64,000 nucleotides of DNA from Arbacia lixula (Eukaryota > Echinodermata > Echinoidea > Arbacioida > Arbaciidae): contig OZ022593.1 of NCBI GenBank assembly GCA_963669155.1, positions 19,945,683 to 20,009,682 on the forward strand. Reading direction: 5' to 3'. Positions 47,401-60,666 of this stretch are shown piece by piece. Each line of letters begins with the position of its first letter. The stretch's first letter is position 1. Under the pieces are notes generated by a model. It saw only the letters and a program-made list of their open reading frames with translations, had not been told where the DNA came from and ran no database searches. The translations under genes and the position numbers were made by a program.

Positions 47401-50400
47401 TTATGTCAATCTTTTCAGGCATCAGGCTGGCAGCATTGAAGATGAATTCTTTTCCATCAGCAAGCTTCACTTTGACATCTAGCCCATCAACGTGAACAAC
47501 CTTACCAACTTTTCCGATTGCCTTGGGATTAAAAGTCATTGTACAAAGAATTACAGAGAAAAATTATTACATCAATGTGAACAACTTTATCCCCATCCTT
47601 CCACTGGTCTTGGGAAGAGAATGAAAGATACAAAGACTCGAGTTACTGAGGCAGACATTTACATCTAGTGTATCAATGTAAAAACCCTCTCTGACCCTTC
47701 TGATGGCCTTGTGATAAACGTTCATGACACAAAGTATTTTTATGACATTTTGAGATATTTCATTTTTTTATTTTTTATTAAAATTTATTAAAATTTTATT
47801 TAAATACAGACTGAAATTCTGTATGACTTCATACAGACTCTATGATGATGGATATTTAGTTACAAGTGAGAGGTCAACTGTGGTCAAATTACGGATGCTT
47901 TCTCACATGTTTCATGTTGGTTGTCCACCCTCCGTGTCCAGTCTGCAACCTCTTGACCATCTCCACATCCTCACTCACGCGCACCGGCTGACACAACACA
48001 AACCGATGAAGCTAGGCATGCATGCAACAGGCAGGAGATCAAAGTGGAAATATTAGATTGTCTTATCCTGGTAACGCTATGTACAAGGAGAAGTTCAATT
48101 CATGGAACGAGGAGGGGATAGATGTTAGACTTGCCGATTATTCCTGCAGAATGTCATACGAGGTCCTAATCCCACCCACCGTCGGTCCCCGCCTGCTCCC
48201 TATGATACTCGAGGACTCTGGCATTTATTACAGACTTCTAAGGCCCATATGTAGCTTCTTGTGGTGATCACTGCGTTACTGCACCACACAATGCCAAAGT
48301 ATTAAAAAAATGACGTAAATTTTTATCATCTTTAATGTTTGATTTGCTTGCGTTGTTTATGGTAATTACAGTACGACACCTCCAATTTTCATTGCAATAT
48401 CAGTATGGGTAAAATGCAGTACTAGATTCAGAGATTGGCTTTAAATTGTGGCTGAACTGTTTATCCAGAAATATTGGGGTCGTATATAAGGGAAGCACTC
48501 ATTATTCCGAAGGTTCGTTATTCCGAACGCTACGCGACAAATGCTCGGATTAACGAACCCTTTTTCGTTTTCGGACTAACGAGGTATAGGCAATTTACTT
48601 GTTTCGGAATGACGAGCCTTCGGAGTATCGAACTGTAACCGCATATAATACCAGAATCATCAAATCGGAAGCACATACCCTCATCCTTATCAATCTTAAA
48701 TCGTTGCCCTTCATCCTCCATCCTACATCCTAGATACTTACTTATGGTGAATATGAATATGGGATAAACCAGGCAGCAATCCACTTGTCATAGTCCTATC
48801 ACAGTGCAATCAATGCTTAATCCAACATGCAACCCTCACAGACATGTATATCAAACATCTCAAAACAATACTATTATTCCTCGGCTAGCCACCTCGTGAT
48901 AAAAGTATTGTTTTGAGATTCATTTATGCCTGTAGTTTTAACCCATGTACCTCTGATCAATCTCTTTTTGTATATCTTTGCCATGCAGTTTGTTTCTCCT
49001 GTTATGACATCCTACAAACTAATTACTTTCACCACACTATTGCAGTGTACATTAGGACTGGTATACACCACCTTTCTCAGAGCGCAAGGGTGAACAGGAT
49101 GCACTCTCTCAGAACCTTTGAAGGTTACCACAAGGTCACCAAGATCAGTCTTTCCACTGACCACACCCTGTTTCCCAATAATCTGAAGAATAAGGAGAGA
49201 GCAACATAAACAAAACATTCTGATCGTACACACAATACATTGTAATGGGATAAAGTGTTCTCCATTAAATTATTATACACAATACGTTGATGAAATCAAT
49301 GTAAAATAACCATCATTGCTCATCGTCCGATTTACTTTCCTGAGGGAATATTTAGAAGGCAAGTCTCTAATCACAGAAAAAATATCAATGCAAGTTCTAA
49401 AGGAAGCAGGCGTATATATTCATAATGTCCAAGATCATCGACAAATGCACATGAACTTGTCCTATTACCACAATGATGAATCGGTTCCCGCCATATCTCC
49501 TTCAGGGAGAGGTATTACCCCCTGTATCCTTCGACCATTTATATATTTTGTGCAACTTTGGGTTCTCTTGAACTGAAATTGCTCCGCTAACGTAAAAAGG
49601 GCCAAAACCTGGAGCTTAGAGGTGAGTTGTATAGCCACCTGCATTATGTACCTCTTCCATGTGCGGTTCCCAGAGGCCTCTGCGCGTTTGGAGTTTTTCC
49701 AGCTCTGTGACGGATGCTGATACCAACACTTTGTCACCGTCATTGATCGTTGGTTCGTAGCCTGTGGGTGTGGAGGAAAATGATACCAGTAAACAATCTT
49801 AGTGTTTTCAAATTCTGAACTCCACCTTCCATAAAATTCATGTTTCAATTAAAATGTACACATGTGTGGGAAGTAGTGTGGTATAGTGGTGGCACTGGAG
49901 GTGATGTTGTGGTGGTGATTGTGCGGTAGTGGCAGTTGTTGTGGTGGTGGTGGTGGTGTGGTGGAGGTGCCTGGTAGTATAGTGGTGGTGGTTGTGTGTT
50001 ATGAGGATGGTGGTGGTGGTAGCGGTGGTGTGGTGAGTTTTTGATGGTGTGTGGTGTGGAGATTGTTGCGGTGATGGTAGTGTGGTAGCGGTGTGGTGGT
50101 AGTCCTATGATGGTAGTGATGGTTTGGTGATGGTATGGTGTCGGTGTGTCGGTTTTGTTTGAGACTATGTGGAGCTGCCCACAAAGCGACTGTTAAATAC
50201 ACCCATTGCGTGCTGCAGTTTGGAATGTTATTCCAGAGAATTAAACACAAATGTTAGCCTGCCCCTGTAAGGAAAGGGTCATAAACGGAGCTTGCACTAC
50301 TTTGGTCAGCCTTCTGGGCAGACAGCCACAAGGAGCTGGGGGCATATTTGCCCCTAACCCTATCCCTGCTGCTGTATCAAGAAATGTCAATTGCCACCAG

Positions 50401-53400
50401 TGGTAACCCATTCCCACACCTCCCACCCCCTGCCCTCGAATTCGAGCAGTGTGCTGAATTCTCACCAAGGACTGGCAAGTGGCCCTCGTACACGCAACCA
50501 CCTGATGCAGGTACAATGCAGGCTATGGGAACGTGTCCTGTCTCAGACAGCTGTCGCAGTGAACTGGTCTCTCCCTGAACCACTTCTGTCACTGTGTTCT
50601 GCCTGTGGCTGTCCTGACCTAGTCAGCGAGAAAGGAACATCATAGACAGGTATTAACATGGACACATGAACAAAATATATGTGACGATTGCAACTATTCA
50701 CGCCGAGCATCGCAAAGGCACAATAAATCCAAAAAAAAAAAAAGGAAGAATCATCAGAAGAGTAGTGAGAAGACTTTTTATATTTTTGATAGACTTTAAA
50801 ATGCTCTTTTAAGGTAAATTTTTACAACCCCTTTCCACTTTTATTCCATTGTGATTATTTCGATGAGGTTTTGTAACTATTTCTGATTGTTTACCTTTCT
50901 TGAACCAAGCTGGAAAGTTGACGACCTTTGCTCCTGAGAAGATTCCATGAATTTGTCGGAAAGGAGAGATACGCCTTGGGTGCATCTTTGGACTGCAGCA
51001 GAAAAAATAAGAAAACAACAAGGCACCAGATCTAATCCATAGATATTCTCTTATACCCTTCCCCTTGGACCTACCCCATAGATATTCTCTACTGTCCTTT
51101 CGCTTGGACGTATCCCATAGATGTTCTCTGCTTCCCTTCTCTTGAACCAACCTCATATATGTTCTCTACTATTCTTTCTCTTGGACCTACCACATAGATG
51201 TTCTCCACTATTATTTCTCTTGGACTTTCCACGTAGATGTTCTCTACTACCCTTTCCCTTGGACCTACCACATAAATTCTCTCTACTACCCTTTCTCTTG
51301 GACCTATCCTATAGATGTTCTCTAGTCCCATTTCTCTTGGACCTACCACATAGATGTTCTCTATTAGCCTTTCTCTTGGAACTCCTTCATACATGTTCTA
51401 TACTACCAATTCTCTTGGACCTTTCCCATAGATATTCTCTACTACCCTATCTCTTGGACCTACCACATAGAGGTTTTCTGCTCTCCTCACTCTTTGACCT
51501 ACTACATAGGTATACTCTTTTACGCTTTCTCTTGGACCTACCACATATATATTCTCTACTACCCTTTCTCTTGAACCTATCCCATAGATGTTCTTTACTA
51601 ACTTTTCTCTTGAACCTACCACATAGATGTTCTCTATTAGCCTTTCTCTTGGACCTAGCACATAGATGTTCTCTACTAACGCTTCTCTTGGACCTAACAC
51701 ATAGATGTTCTCTATCAGCCTTTCTCTCCGCCTCCTTCATAGATGTTCTCTGCTATCATTTATCTTGGGCCTACCACATAGATGTTCTCTACTACCCTTT
51801 CTCTTGGACCTTTCCCATAGATGCTTTCTACAACCCTTTCTCTTGGACCTACCACATAGAGGTTCTCTGCTCTCCTCACTCTTGGACCTACCACATAGGT
51901 ATACTCTATTACGCTTCCTCTTGGACCTACCACATAGATATTCTCTACTACACTTTCTCTTGAACCTATCCCATAGATGTTCTTTACTACCCTTTCTCTT
52001 GGACCTACCATACAGATGTTCTCTATTATCCTTTCTCTTGGAACTCCTTCATATATGTTCTATACTACCCTTTCTCTTGGACCTATCCTATAGATGTTCT
52101 CTAGTCCCCTTTCTCTTGGACCTACCTCATAGATGTTCTCTATTAGCCTTTCTCTTGGAACTCCTTCATACATGTTCTATACTACCCTTTCTCTTGGACC
52201 TATCCTACAGATGTTCTCTAGTCCCCTTTCTCTTGGACCTACCACATAGATGTTCTCTATTAGCCTTTCTTTTGGACCTACCACATAGATTTTCTTTATT
52301 ACCCTTTCTCTTGGAACTCCTTCATATATGTTCTATACTACCATTTCTCTTGGACCTACCACAAAGATGTTCTCTCCTACCCTTTCTCGTGGACCTACCA
52401 CATAGAGGTTCTCTGCTCCCCTCACTCTTTGACCTACTACATAGGTATACTCTATTACGCTTTCTCTTGGACCTACCACATATATATTCTCTACTACCCT
52501 TTCTCTTGAACCTATCCCATAGATGTTCTTTACTACCTTTTTTCTTGAACCTACCACATAGATGTTCTCTATTACCAATTCTCTTGGACAGATTCCATAG
52601 ATGTTCTCTACTATCCTTTCTCTTGGACCTCCCACATCGATGTTCTCTAGGGTATTACCCTTTTTCTTGGACCTACCACATAGATGTTCTCTAATACCCA
52701 TTCTCTTGGACCAATCCCATAAATGTTCTCTCCTCCCCTTTTTCTTGGACTTACCCCATAGAGGTTTTCTGCTCTTCTTTCTCTTGGACCTATCCTATAG
52801 ATATTCTCTTAGTACCCTTTCTCTTGGACCTACCACATATATATTCTCTACTATACCCTTTCTCTTGAACATATCCCATATATGTTCTCTACTATCCTTG
52901 CCCTTGGACCTACCCTATAGAGGTTCTCTGCTCTCCTTACTCTTAGACCTATACATAGATGTTCTCTATTATCCTTTCCCTTTTTTTCGTTTAGACCTAC
53001 CCCATAGCGGTTCTCTGCTCTCCTTTCTCTTGGACGTATCCCATAGATATTCTTTACTACTCTTTCTCTTGGACCGATCCCATAGATGTTCTGTACTCCC
53101 CTTTCCCTTGGACTTACCCCATAGAGGTTCTCTACTCTCCTTTCTCTTGGACCTATCCTATAGATGTTCTCTATTACCCCTTTTTCTGGACCTATCCTAT
53201 AGATGTTCTGTACGACCCATTCTCTTGGACCGATTCTATAGACGTTCTGTACTCCCCCTTTCCTTGGACTTACCCAATATAGGTTCTCTACTTTCCTTTC
53301 TCTTGGACCTATCCTATAGATGTTCTCTAGTCCCCTTTCTCTTGGACCTACCTCATAGATGTTCTCTATTAGCCTTTCTCTTTGAACTCCTTCATATATG

Positions 53401-55020
53401 TTCTATACTACCATTTCTCTTGGACCTAGCACAAAGATGTTCTCTACTACCTTTTCTCTTGGACCTACCACATAGAGGTTCTCTGCTCTCCTCACTCTTT
53501 GACCGATCCCACAGATGTTCTCTACTCCCCTTTTTCTTGGACTTACCCCATAGAGGTTTTCTACTCTCCTTTCTCTTGGACCTATCCTATAGATGTTCTC
53601 TACCATTTCTCTTGGACCTACCCCATAGAGGTTCTCTACCTCTCCTTACTCTTGTACCTATCACATATATATTCTCTATTGCTCTTTTTCTTGGACCTAT
53701 CCCATCCATGTTTTCTACTCTACCTACTCTTGGACCTACCACAGATATTCTCTATTAACCTTTCTCCTGGACCCATCCGATAGATGTTCTCTACTACCCT
53801 ATCTCTTGGACCCTTTCTCTTGGATCTACCCCTTGAACCTACCCCTTTCTCTTGGAACTACCACATATATATTCTCTATTACCCCTTTTCTTGGACTTAT
53901 TCCATAGAGGTTTTCTACTCTATACCTACTCTTGGACCTACCACATAGATATTCTCTATTACCCTTTTTCCTGGACCTACTTCATATATGTTCTATATTA
54001 CTTCTTCAACCTACCCCATAGCTGCCCTCTCCTTCTCTTTATCTAGGAATCACCCCATTGATGTTCTGTACTGAATTTTATCTTGGACCTACCCCATAGA
54101 TGTTAATGCTGAACTTTCAACCCTCATGAAGACATGGTGGACATCATGTTTGTTATTCATGTAGCAGTCTGTACAGAGGTCAATGGCTGTACATTCTGTG
54201 CATCTCCATCGGATCCCTGCAATCTCATTCTTATCGCAACCATCGCACCAGATTTTGACATGCAGCACCCCTGCATGAGTAAGGAATTTTGAGAAGCAGA
54301 ATAATTATATTTCTACATTATAGAATTAAACGATTGTGCTATAAAAGTACAAACCTACAGCAAACCATGAATTCCATTGCTCTAATTTAATTATGGCAGT
54401 TATCTTGAGTAATTCATGGCCGTTTTACCTTTGGCGTTTTTTAGCGGAACCTCTGGCTGGTGTACACCAAAATTGAGTTGTTTGCCTGTTTGCCAGCATG
54501 TGCACACTTAGTATTCCACATGTTAATCTACAGTATCTCATAACTGGTCGACCCATAAGTAGAGACAAAAGTTTGTATATGACCAATGACTGATGCGATC
54601 CTTCACAGATTGAATTCCAGAGATTATCAGCTTAATCATTTTAGTTCCATGATTGATATTGAGGTAGCAAGTTTGGTGTAAATATGTGCGGTAGAAACTT
54701 CATTTGATTGCAAAAATTGTTTCGTAATACATCAAGCACTGCAAATTTCTTGACGATATTCATATTTGAAAAGGGGATGAATGGAAGGCCATTGTACCTG
54801 ATTCTGCACTACTAAGGATTCGGAGGTCGTAGGTGTTGTCGTGTCCAGTGCGGTAGAGGCCCTTCCCCCCGTCATCCCACTCCACCATGACAGTACGATC
54901 AGGAGGACGAGGGTGTGGACCCTTGACCAAGCTGATCACGGTACCCACATGACCCCGGCCCCCATCTTGGTTCTTGTAGGCCCAGTCAGGGCCCCGGATG
55001 ACCAGAAGCCCAACTTCCAT
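38347..55020 (-). CDS. MIB2-like: MIB2-like E3 ubiquitin ligase family, copy C (complete, 18 coding exons)
   Basis: Complete tandem paralogue of copy B, about 1000 residues. Exons, high to low: 55020-54798, 54270-54093, 50992-50895, 50618-50466, 49761-49652, 49182-49072, 48729-48679 (tentative), 47987-47907, 47521-47365, 46766-46657, 46196-46042, 45473-45317, 42675-42506, 41840-41714, 41244-41026, 40059-39878, 39289-38775, 38552-38347. Splice sites and phases equal those of B. Exon 13 has one extra codon (Cys) relative to B. Exon 1 differs from A and B at three residues inside the MIB/HERC2 domain (Q to E, N to D, Y to H). Intron 12 is enlarged by a fold-back transposon with a nested piggyBac-type MITE, and by a longer minisatellite. 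All exons read open, so I see no evidence of pseudogenisation. The RING is partial, as in B. Confidence 0.92.
40080..40480. repeat. GGATTAGAAGGTAGAGA-type repeat, intron 15, copy C
   Basis: Orthologous to 17520-17870. Confidence 0.7.
42323..42475. repeat. Palindromic TTCCGAA-type repeat, intron 13, copy C
   Basis: Orthologue of 19708-19860. Confidence 0.7.
42703..44220. mobile_element. Fold-back insertion in intron 12 of copy C (b plus a-inverted form)
   Basis: Same family as 33167-34482 but with one b and one inverted a arm. Copy B has no such sequence at the matching place (20080). It contains a nested piggyBac-type MITE at 42761-43568. The inner palindrome is at 43573-43642. Confidence 0.8.
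42761..43568. mobile_element. piggyBac-type MITE with TTAA target duplication
   Basis: 808 bases flanked by TTAA at 42757-42760 and 43569-43572. Ends read CCCTACATAGCCCGGG and, inverted, CCCTAACTAGCCCGGG. Inside each end is a long G or C run and an inverted GGCAAAAACAGCCCC motif. No open frame for a transposase. The CCC-start ends plus TTAA are diagnostic of piggyBac elements. Confidence 0.85.
44222..45316. repeat. Intron 12 minisatellite, copy C (expanded)
   Basis: Same family as the copy B array but about 1.1 kb long. One monomer at about 44881-44910 keeps a degenerate image of the exon 12 end plus donor. Confidence 0.8.
48488..48640. repeat. Palindromic TTCCGAA-type repeat, intron 7, copy C
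   Basis: Orthologue of 1301-1450. Confidence 0.7.
49870..50145. repeat. GTG-rich low-complexity tract, intron 4, copy C
   Basis: Same class. About 65 bases that follow it in copies A and B (around 2950-3030 in A) are deleted. Confidence 0.85.
51037..54113. repeat. 39-bp minisatellite filling intron 2, copy C
   Basis: About 79 monomers, reaching from about 45 bases past the exon 3 acceptor to the exon 2 donor. Confidence 0.95.
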
Positions 55021-55143
55021 GTTTCTCTGTCAGCAGCCCTGAATGGAACAGATATCAAAGGAGCCATTGAAAGGTGAGCTAATAATACAAATGATAAGTA
55101 CAAAAGTGACATAGCAGAAGACCAACTTTCATTTTTGTCTGTT

Positions 55144-57330
55144 CCCAGGACGAAAAACCAGTAGAAACCAGTAGAGAAAAACCATTAGAATCTCTACTGG
55201 TTTCTACTGGAAATTTTCTACTGGTTTGAATATGGAAAGTTAAATGATTTCCAGTAGAAACCATTAGAAAAATACCAGTAGAATACCAGTAGAAACCAGT
55301 AGAAATCTCTACTGGATCCAATACAAGACCAATAGAAGACCAGTAGAATACCAGTAGAAACCAGTAGGAATCTCTACTGGATCCAATAGAAGACCAGTAG
55401 AAACCAGTAGGAATCTCTACTGGATCCAATAGAGCTTCCTATTGGTTTCTACTGGAATTTTTCTACTGGTTTGAATATGGAAAGTGAAATGATTTCCAGT
55501 AGAAACCATTAGAAAAATGCCAGTAGAAGACCAGTAGAAACCAGTAGGAATCTCTACTGGATCCAATAGAAGACCAGTAGAAGACCAGTAGAGACCAGTA
55601 GGAATCTCTACTGGATGCAATAGAGCTTCCTACTGGTTTCTACTGGAATTTTTCTGCTGGTTTGAATATGGAAAGTGAAATGATTTCCAGTAGAAACCAT
55701 TAGAAAAATACAAGTAGAGTGCCAGTAGAAACCAGTAGCAATTTCTCCTGGATCCATCAGAATACCAGTAGAAACTAGTAGAATACCTACTGGAGCCATC
55801 AGGAGACCAATAGGAATCAAAATTAAAAATATTGGTGAAATATCAATTTAAATTTAGTATATTATAATCCGAATTATGGCATATTTCCTTATTGTTTTAA
55901 CCTAATCCTATCCTATCCTACATTTATTCCTATCCTATCCTATACCTATCCTAACTCCTACTCTTTCCTTCACAGACTTTCATATATATAGCAGTACGGT
56001 TGTAAGGTTCATAAGATATTGGTTACTCTAACTTACATTTAAGAAGATCATTTTTGTTGTTGTTATCATTATTGTCTTCACTTAAGTAGGTGACATTCAC
56101 TATTTTACGTTTAAACTTGAAATCATTACTTGGTAAAATTCCTTTTATCTGGTTAGGTGGAGGTTATCTATTTAAAAGTACAAAATTAGGACACGTAAAT
56201 ACATGCATGAATATTCATGAGCATCTCTATTTCTATTGGTTTCTATTGGTTTCTACTGGTCTCCATTACCAGTAGAATTCAATGGTCTCTAATGGTTTCT
56301 ACTGGTTTGACTTAGTATTTTTCACACTCCTTTTCAAACCATTAGATCTCACTGGTTTCTATTGGTTTATACTGGTTTGACTTTGTATTTTTCATACTCC
56401 TTTTCCAAACATTATATCTCACTAGTTTTTATTGGTTTCTACTGGTTTGACTTTGAATTTTTGACACTCCTTTTCAAACCATTAGGTCTTACTGGTTTCT
56501 ATTGGTTTATACTGATCTCCAATACCAGGAGAATTCACTGGTCTCTAATGGTTTCTACTGGTTTGACTTTGTATTTTTCACACTCCTTTTCAAACCATTA
56601 GATCTCACTGGTTTCTATTGGTTTCTACTGGTTTGACTTTGAATTTTTGACACTCCTTTTCAAACCATTAGGTCTTACTGGTTTCTATTGGTTTATACTG
56701 GTCTCCACCAGTAGAATTCACTGGTCTCTAATGGTTTCTACTGGTTTGACTCTGTATTTTTCACACTCCTTTTCAAACCATTAAGTTTCACTGGTCTCTA
56801 ATGGTTTCTCCTGGTTTGACTTTGAATTTTTCACACTCCTTTTCAAAACATTATATCTCACTAGTTTCTATTAGTGTGAAAAAAACAAAGTCAAACTAGT
56901 AGAAACCATTAGAGACCAGTGGATTCAAATGGTATTGAAGACCAGTAGAAACCAATAGAAACCAGTGAGATCTAATGGTTTGAAAAGGAGTGTAAAAACA
57001 AAAACAAAGTCAAACCAGTAGAAACCATTAGAGACCAGTGGATTCTAATGGTTTCTACTGGTCTTCAATACCATTAGAATCCACTGGTCTCTAATGGTTT
57101 CTACTGGTTTGACTTTGTTTTTTTCACACTCCTTCTCAAACCATTAGATCTCACTGGTTTCTATTGGTTTCTACTGGTCTTCAACACATTAGACTCTACT
57201 GGTTTCTACTGGTTTCTATTGGTTTGATTTCGTAGTTCCTCTTCAGACCAGTAGACTCTACTGGACCAGTAGAAACCAGTAGACGGTCTCTACTGGTTTC
57301 TACTGGTTTCTATGGGAATTTCGACCTGGG
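55144..57330. mobile_element. 2.2-kb element built of CCAGTAGAAA-type repeats (unit 3 only)
   Basis: Ends are CCCAGGACGAAA and, inverted, CCCAGGTCGAAA, a probable terminal inverted repeat. Both arms are short tandem repeats: mainly CCAGTAGAAACCAGTAG on the left (to about 55810) and CTACTGGTTTCTATTGG on the right (from about 56220). About 400 bases of other sequence lie between, including CTATC-rich repeats near 55905-55950. The orientation flips again near 56880. Units 1 and 2 lack it at the matching site. No transposase frame seen, so it is non-autonomous. The exact target duplication is unclear. Confidence 0.7.
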
Positions 57331-57520
57331 TTAGCACCCGGGCCTATGAGAAGAAAGATATATTAAACGGATTGATTGATAGATAAGTTAAGAAATACAA
57401 ATGATAGGTACATAAAGCAGGTGACCAACATCCATTTGTCTGTCAGCAGCCCTGAGGGGAAATAGGTATCAAAAGAGGCATGGAAAGATGAGCTGATAAT
57501 ACATATAATTTGGTTTAGGC
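57331..57520. repeat. Exon 1-start repeat upstream of copy C
   Basis: Continuation of the same repeat family beyond the CCAGTAG element, with CTGTCAGCAGCCCTG at about 57440. The other side is at 55021-55143. Confidence 0.55.
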
Positions 57521-57687
57521 AGGTTAGCCACCCCCCCCCCCCCCTCTCCCCCTTCCGCAGCTTAGCTAGTCTGTGCGGTTTTGAAAAGGGTCAGTTTTGT
57601 TGTACGGTCGAAGACCCATGCGCAAAATCTCATGCCTAGCTGGTCTCTGCATGCACCTTGTCATCTCTAACCGCCCCCCTCCCTTAT

Positions 57688-57698
57688 ACACACACACA

Positions 57699-57793
<95 letters not shown>
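57688..57793. repeat. (CA)n microsatellite, unit 3
   Basis: About 106 bases of CA with three TA interruptions; the longest of the three. Confidence 0.95.
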
Positions 57794-57795
<2 letters not shown>

Positions 57796-58026
57796 TAACA
57801 AAAAGCTATACGCCTGTATATGGCCGGTGGGTCCACACCATCATGTCTCTGGACATTCAAATGTTTTATCAATAGCACATTGAAAATTTGTTAGATAGAA
57901 GATTGTCCCATCAGCCGAGCTGTACTCGAATGCATGTATTATTAAGTAAGTGAATCTGTATTTATGAAAAAATCCAAATAAGGAATAAGATAATAAGAAG
58001 ATATATTGACACTCGAGTTTACTTAC

Positions 58027-58130
58027 CGACGGCTCCGCTAGCCTGGCCTAACAACCAGCGTAATAAGTGATGACGAGACAGTCCCTGAACCACGCAGGGC
58101 ACGACAGTTCGAGATCGGATGAGTCGAGAG
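58027..58130 (-). other. Candidate 5' UTR exon end of copy C
   Basis: Donor GTCG|GTAAGTAA at 58027. If used, the first intron of copy C would contain the 2.2-kb CCAGTAG element. Upper boundary unknown. Confidence 0.35.
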
Positions 58131-59734
58131 TATACTTGCATCTAATTAGTTGGTGACTCCACCTAAAACTAAACGTAATCCTGGGAAATATGATGAAACG
58201 TGCCACGCCCTAATTATGCCTCGATCATACTGAAATTCAATGTTAAATTGTTCAATATCCACGCGTACATACGAACACACGGCACGTATCTCAACTAGCT
58301 CCACATTCTGGGGTTTTTCAAGCTTATTTAGATACCCGTAGTCTTTGCACACTGTTCTGTTTACAAACCACTTTCAAATTCAATGCTCTTTCTTTTATTA
58401 TTGAGGTATGAAACGTCTGTGTATTTCTTTAACTAGATGTATTCTTTGAAATACGAAAGTTTTTCATCAAAATAGTGTAGGATTTTTCCCTTATATTCAC
58501 AATTCATATTTAATAGGCCCACTATAAGAGACTGAACCGCAAAGACTAGTCTGTGTTGCGGGGAATCCCCGGCAGCATTTTTTGCGGAACCGTTAACGCG
58601 TCAGATGGGTTTATTTTAACCGTAACGGCGATTTGTGTAGTACCACAGCGCACTATACATTGAGTGCACACACTCTCCACGGTGCTCGCGCGCTACTCAG
58701 AGACATACATTGGAAACACTGCATTCTGTTTATACATGTACCATAGAGTTATGTACAAATCAATATTTCATTTACAAATCAATTTTAAATTCAATATTAT
58801 ATCTTTTATGATCGAGTTTGTGAAAGTACTGTGTATTTCTATGAGCTACTGTATTCCTTCAAATCTGATAGTTTTTCATCATATCAGGGTAAAATATTCA
58901 ATTAGATTCATTATTCATATTCACTTAATAGTAGTGTATTCAATTGGCTCCCTCAAAGATACTGAACCACCAAGACTATTTTACGTTGCAGGGGAAATCC
59001 TGGCTGGGCAGAGGTGAAAGTAACAACAAAGCATTGCGCAATACACAGGGGCGGGAAGAGCGTATTAAAACAGATTTCGCAATAAAGACTTCGCAAAATG
59101 TGTCATCACGAATGTTGCACCGGTTTGAATATAATAGTTGAATCATCAATTTAAAGGGGAATGACATCCTGCTGATAAGTTGATTTGAATAGAAGCAGAA
59201 ACAAAATCAAGTAGCAGATTGAAAACAATTGTTTTTCGTTCATTTACAGGATGGAGCACGCTATCCTTACTACTGGATGTATGCCTAAAATTTCTTTGTA
59301 GATTGAAAACAGTTAAAAAAAATGTAAACACGACAGATGTTATTTATAACATCATGAAATTCTGAATCACTACCGACAATAGTTGTGTAATATACATAGC
59401 TCTGTCATCTGGTCATAAAGCCAAGGTAGATAAATCAGGCTCTGAATATTGCGTTAGCATGGTACACATCGCATAATTCTGTTACTATGTAGTGTTACTA
59501 ATAATATTTAAACGAAATCCTAACTTCCATACTGTTGACAGTTTTTGTGCTTGTATTCCATTCAATTAAGCACGGTTTCGTTTTGCTGTAACAATCCTCA
59601 TTTAGAGTATTATTGCTACACTTTCACTGTTTTCACTATCAACGTGTCTGGCGTATTATACATGTATTCCCTGTAATTCCGGGAGGCGGGTTGATAAAGA
59701 TACCATCACTTTCATTCTCCTGACTGAATAGTTT

Positions 59735-60070
59735 CCATCCTTTCCTTCACCATCCTTCTAATTCCCTTTTCTTTGTCATGCCTATTTTCCTTTGTTTTCA
59801 TCTCTAGTTGTTCTATATTTATCCTTCCTTCTTTTCATCTTTTTCATATATTTCTTCTCTTCCATCTCTTGTCCCTTCCTCTTTTCCATGTTTCCTCTTT
59901 CTCTCGTACTTCCCCCTCTTCCTTCTCTTTTCCCTCCCTTCTTTTCATCTTTTCCATGTCCTTTCTTGCTCTTGTCCTTCTCTTCTTCCTTCTCTCTCTC
60001 TTCTGCTCCTTGCCTTCTATTTCATATCTTCTTCCATCTTTTCCGCATTCTCCACTTCACAAGTCCAGTT
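59735..60070. repeat. CT-rich repeat, unit 3
   Basis: Intermediate length between units 1 and 2. Confidence 0.8.
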
Positions 60071-60666
60071 CTACGTCTGCTCTATGTTTTACACGACATT
60101 ATTCCTTAATCCAGATCTCTCTCATACCATCGACAATATCTCACCCAGAGCATTCCAGAAAGCAGATCCACCAAACAGAAACGACCATGACAAGATAAAG
60201 GACATTTCTTCATCAATTAACACCATTTTAATACTGAAGCTCTGTTGTTGGGCATACTTAATAAATGTTAATCACAACATGTATTTTTGTCCATGGTGTG
60301 TATATGGAAGAGAGTTCAGAGTTTGAAGTCAGGTCTCCTCACTCCTGCTAATACGCCGAGGTTCATGTTATCGTAAATAAGTGGGATCCATATCTGTAGA
60401 ATATGAGTACTGTGGGTACAAACAATATAATCACGCATAGAAAAGGGTAAATGAATCGCTTGCGTTCACCACAAGCGTGAATTCATTATCTCTCACACAC
60501 AATGCGTAAGCATTTTTTGTATAAACAGTATAAACGCTGTATGAATACTGACATTGATATTGATTCCCGAAATGTCTTAATAGGTATTGCATACTAGCAG
60601 CATTGACTACATATTATTAGAATCAATGACATTAAAGGGAAAGTCAACCTTGAAATTGAATTGGTT

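Noticed and set aside
51705..53758. Open frames of 329 and 385 codons on the plus strand
   Set aside because: They follow from the 39-base period of the intron 2 minisatellite and have no independent coding signal.
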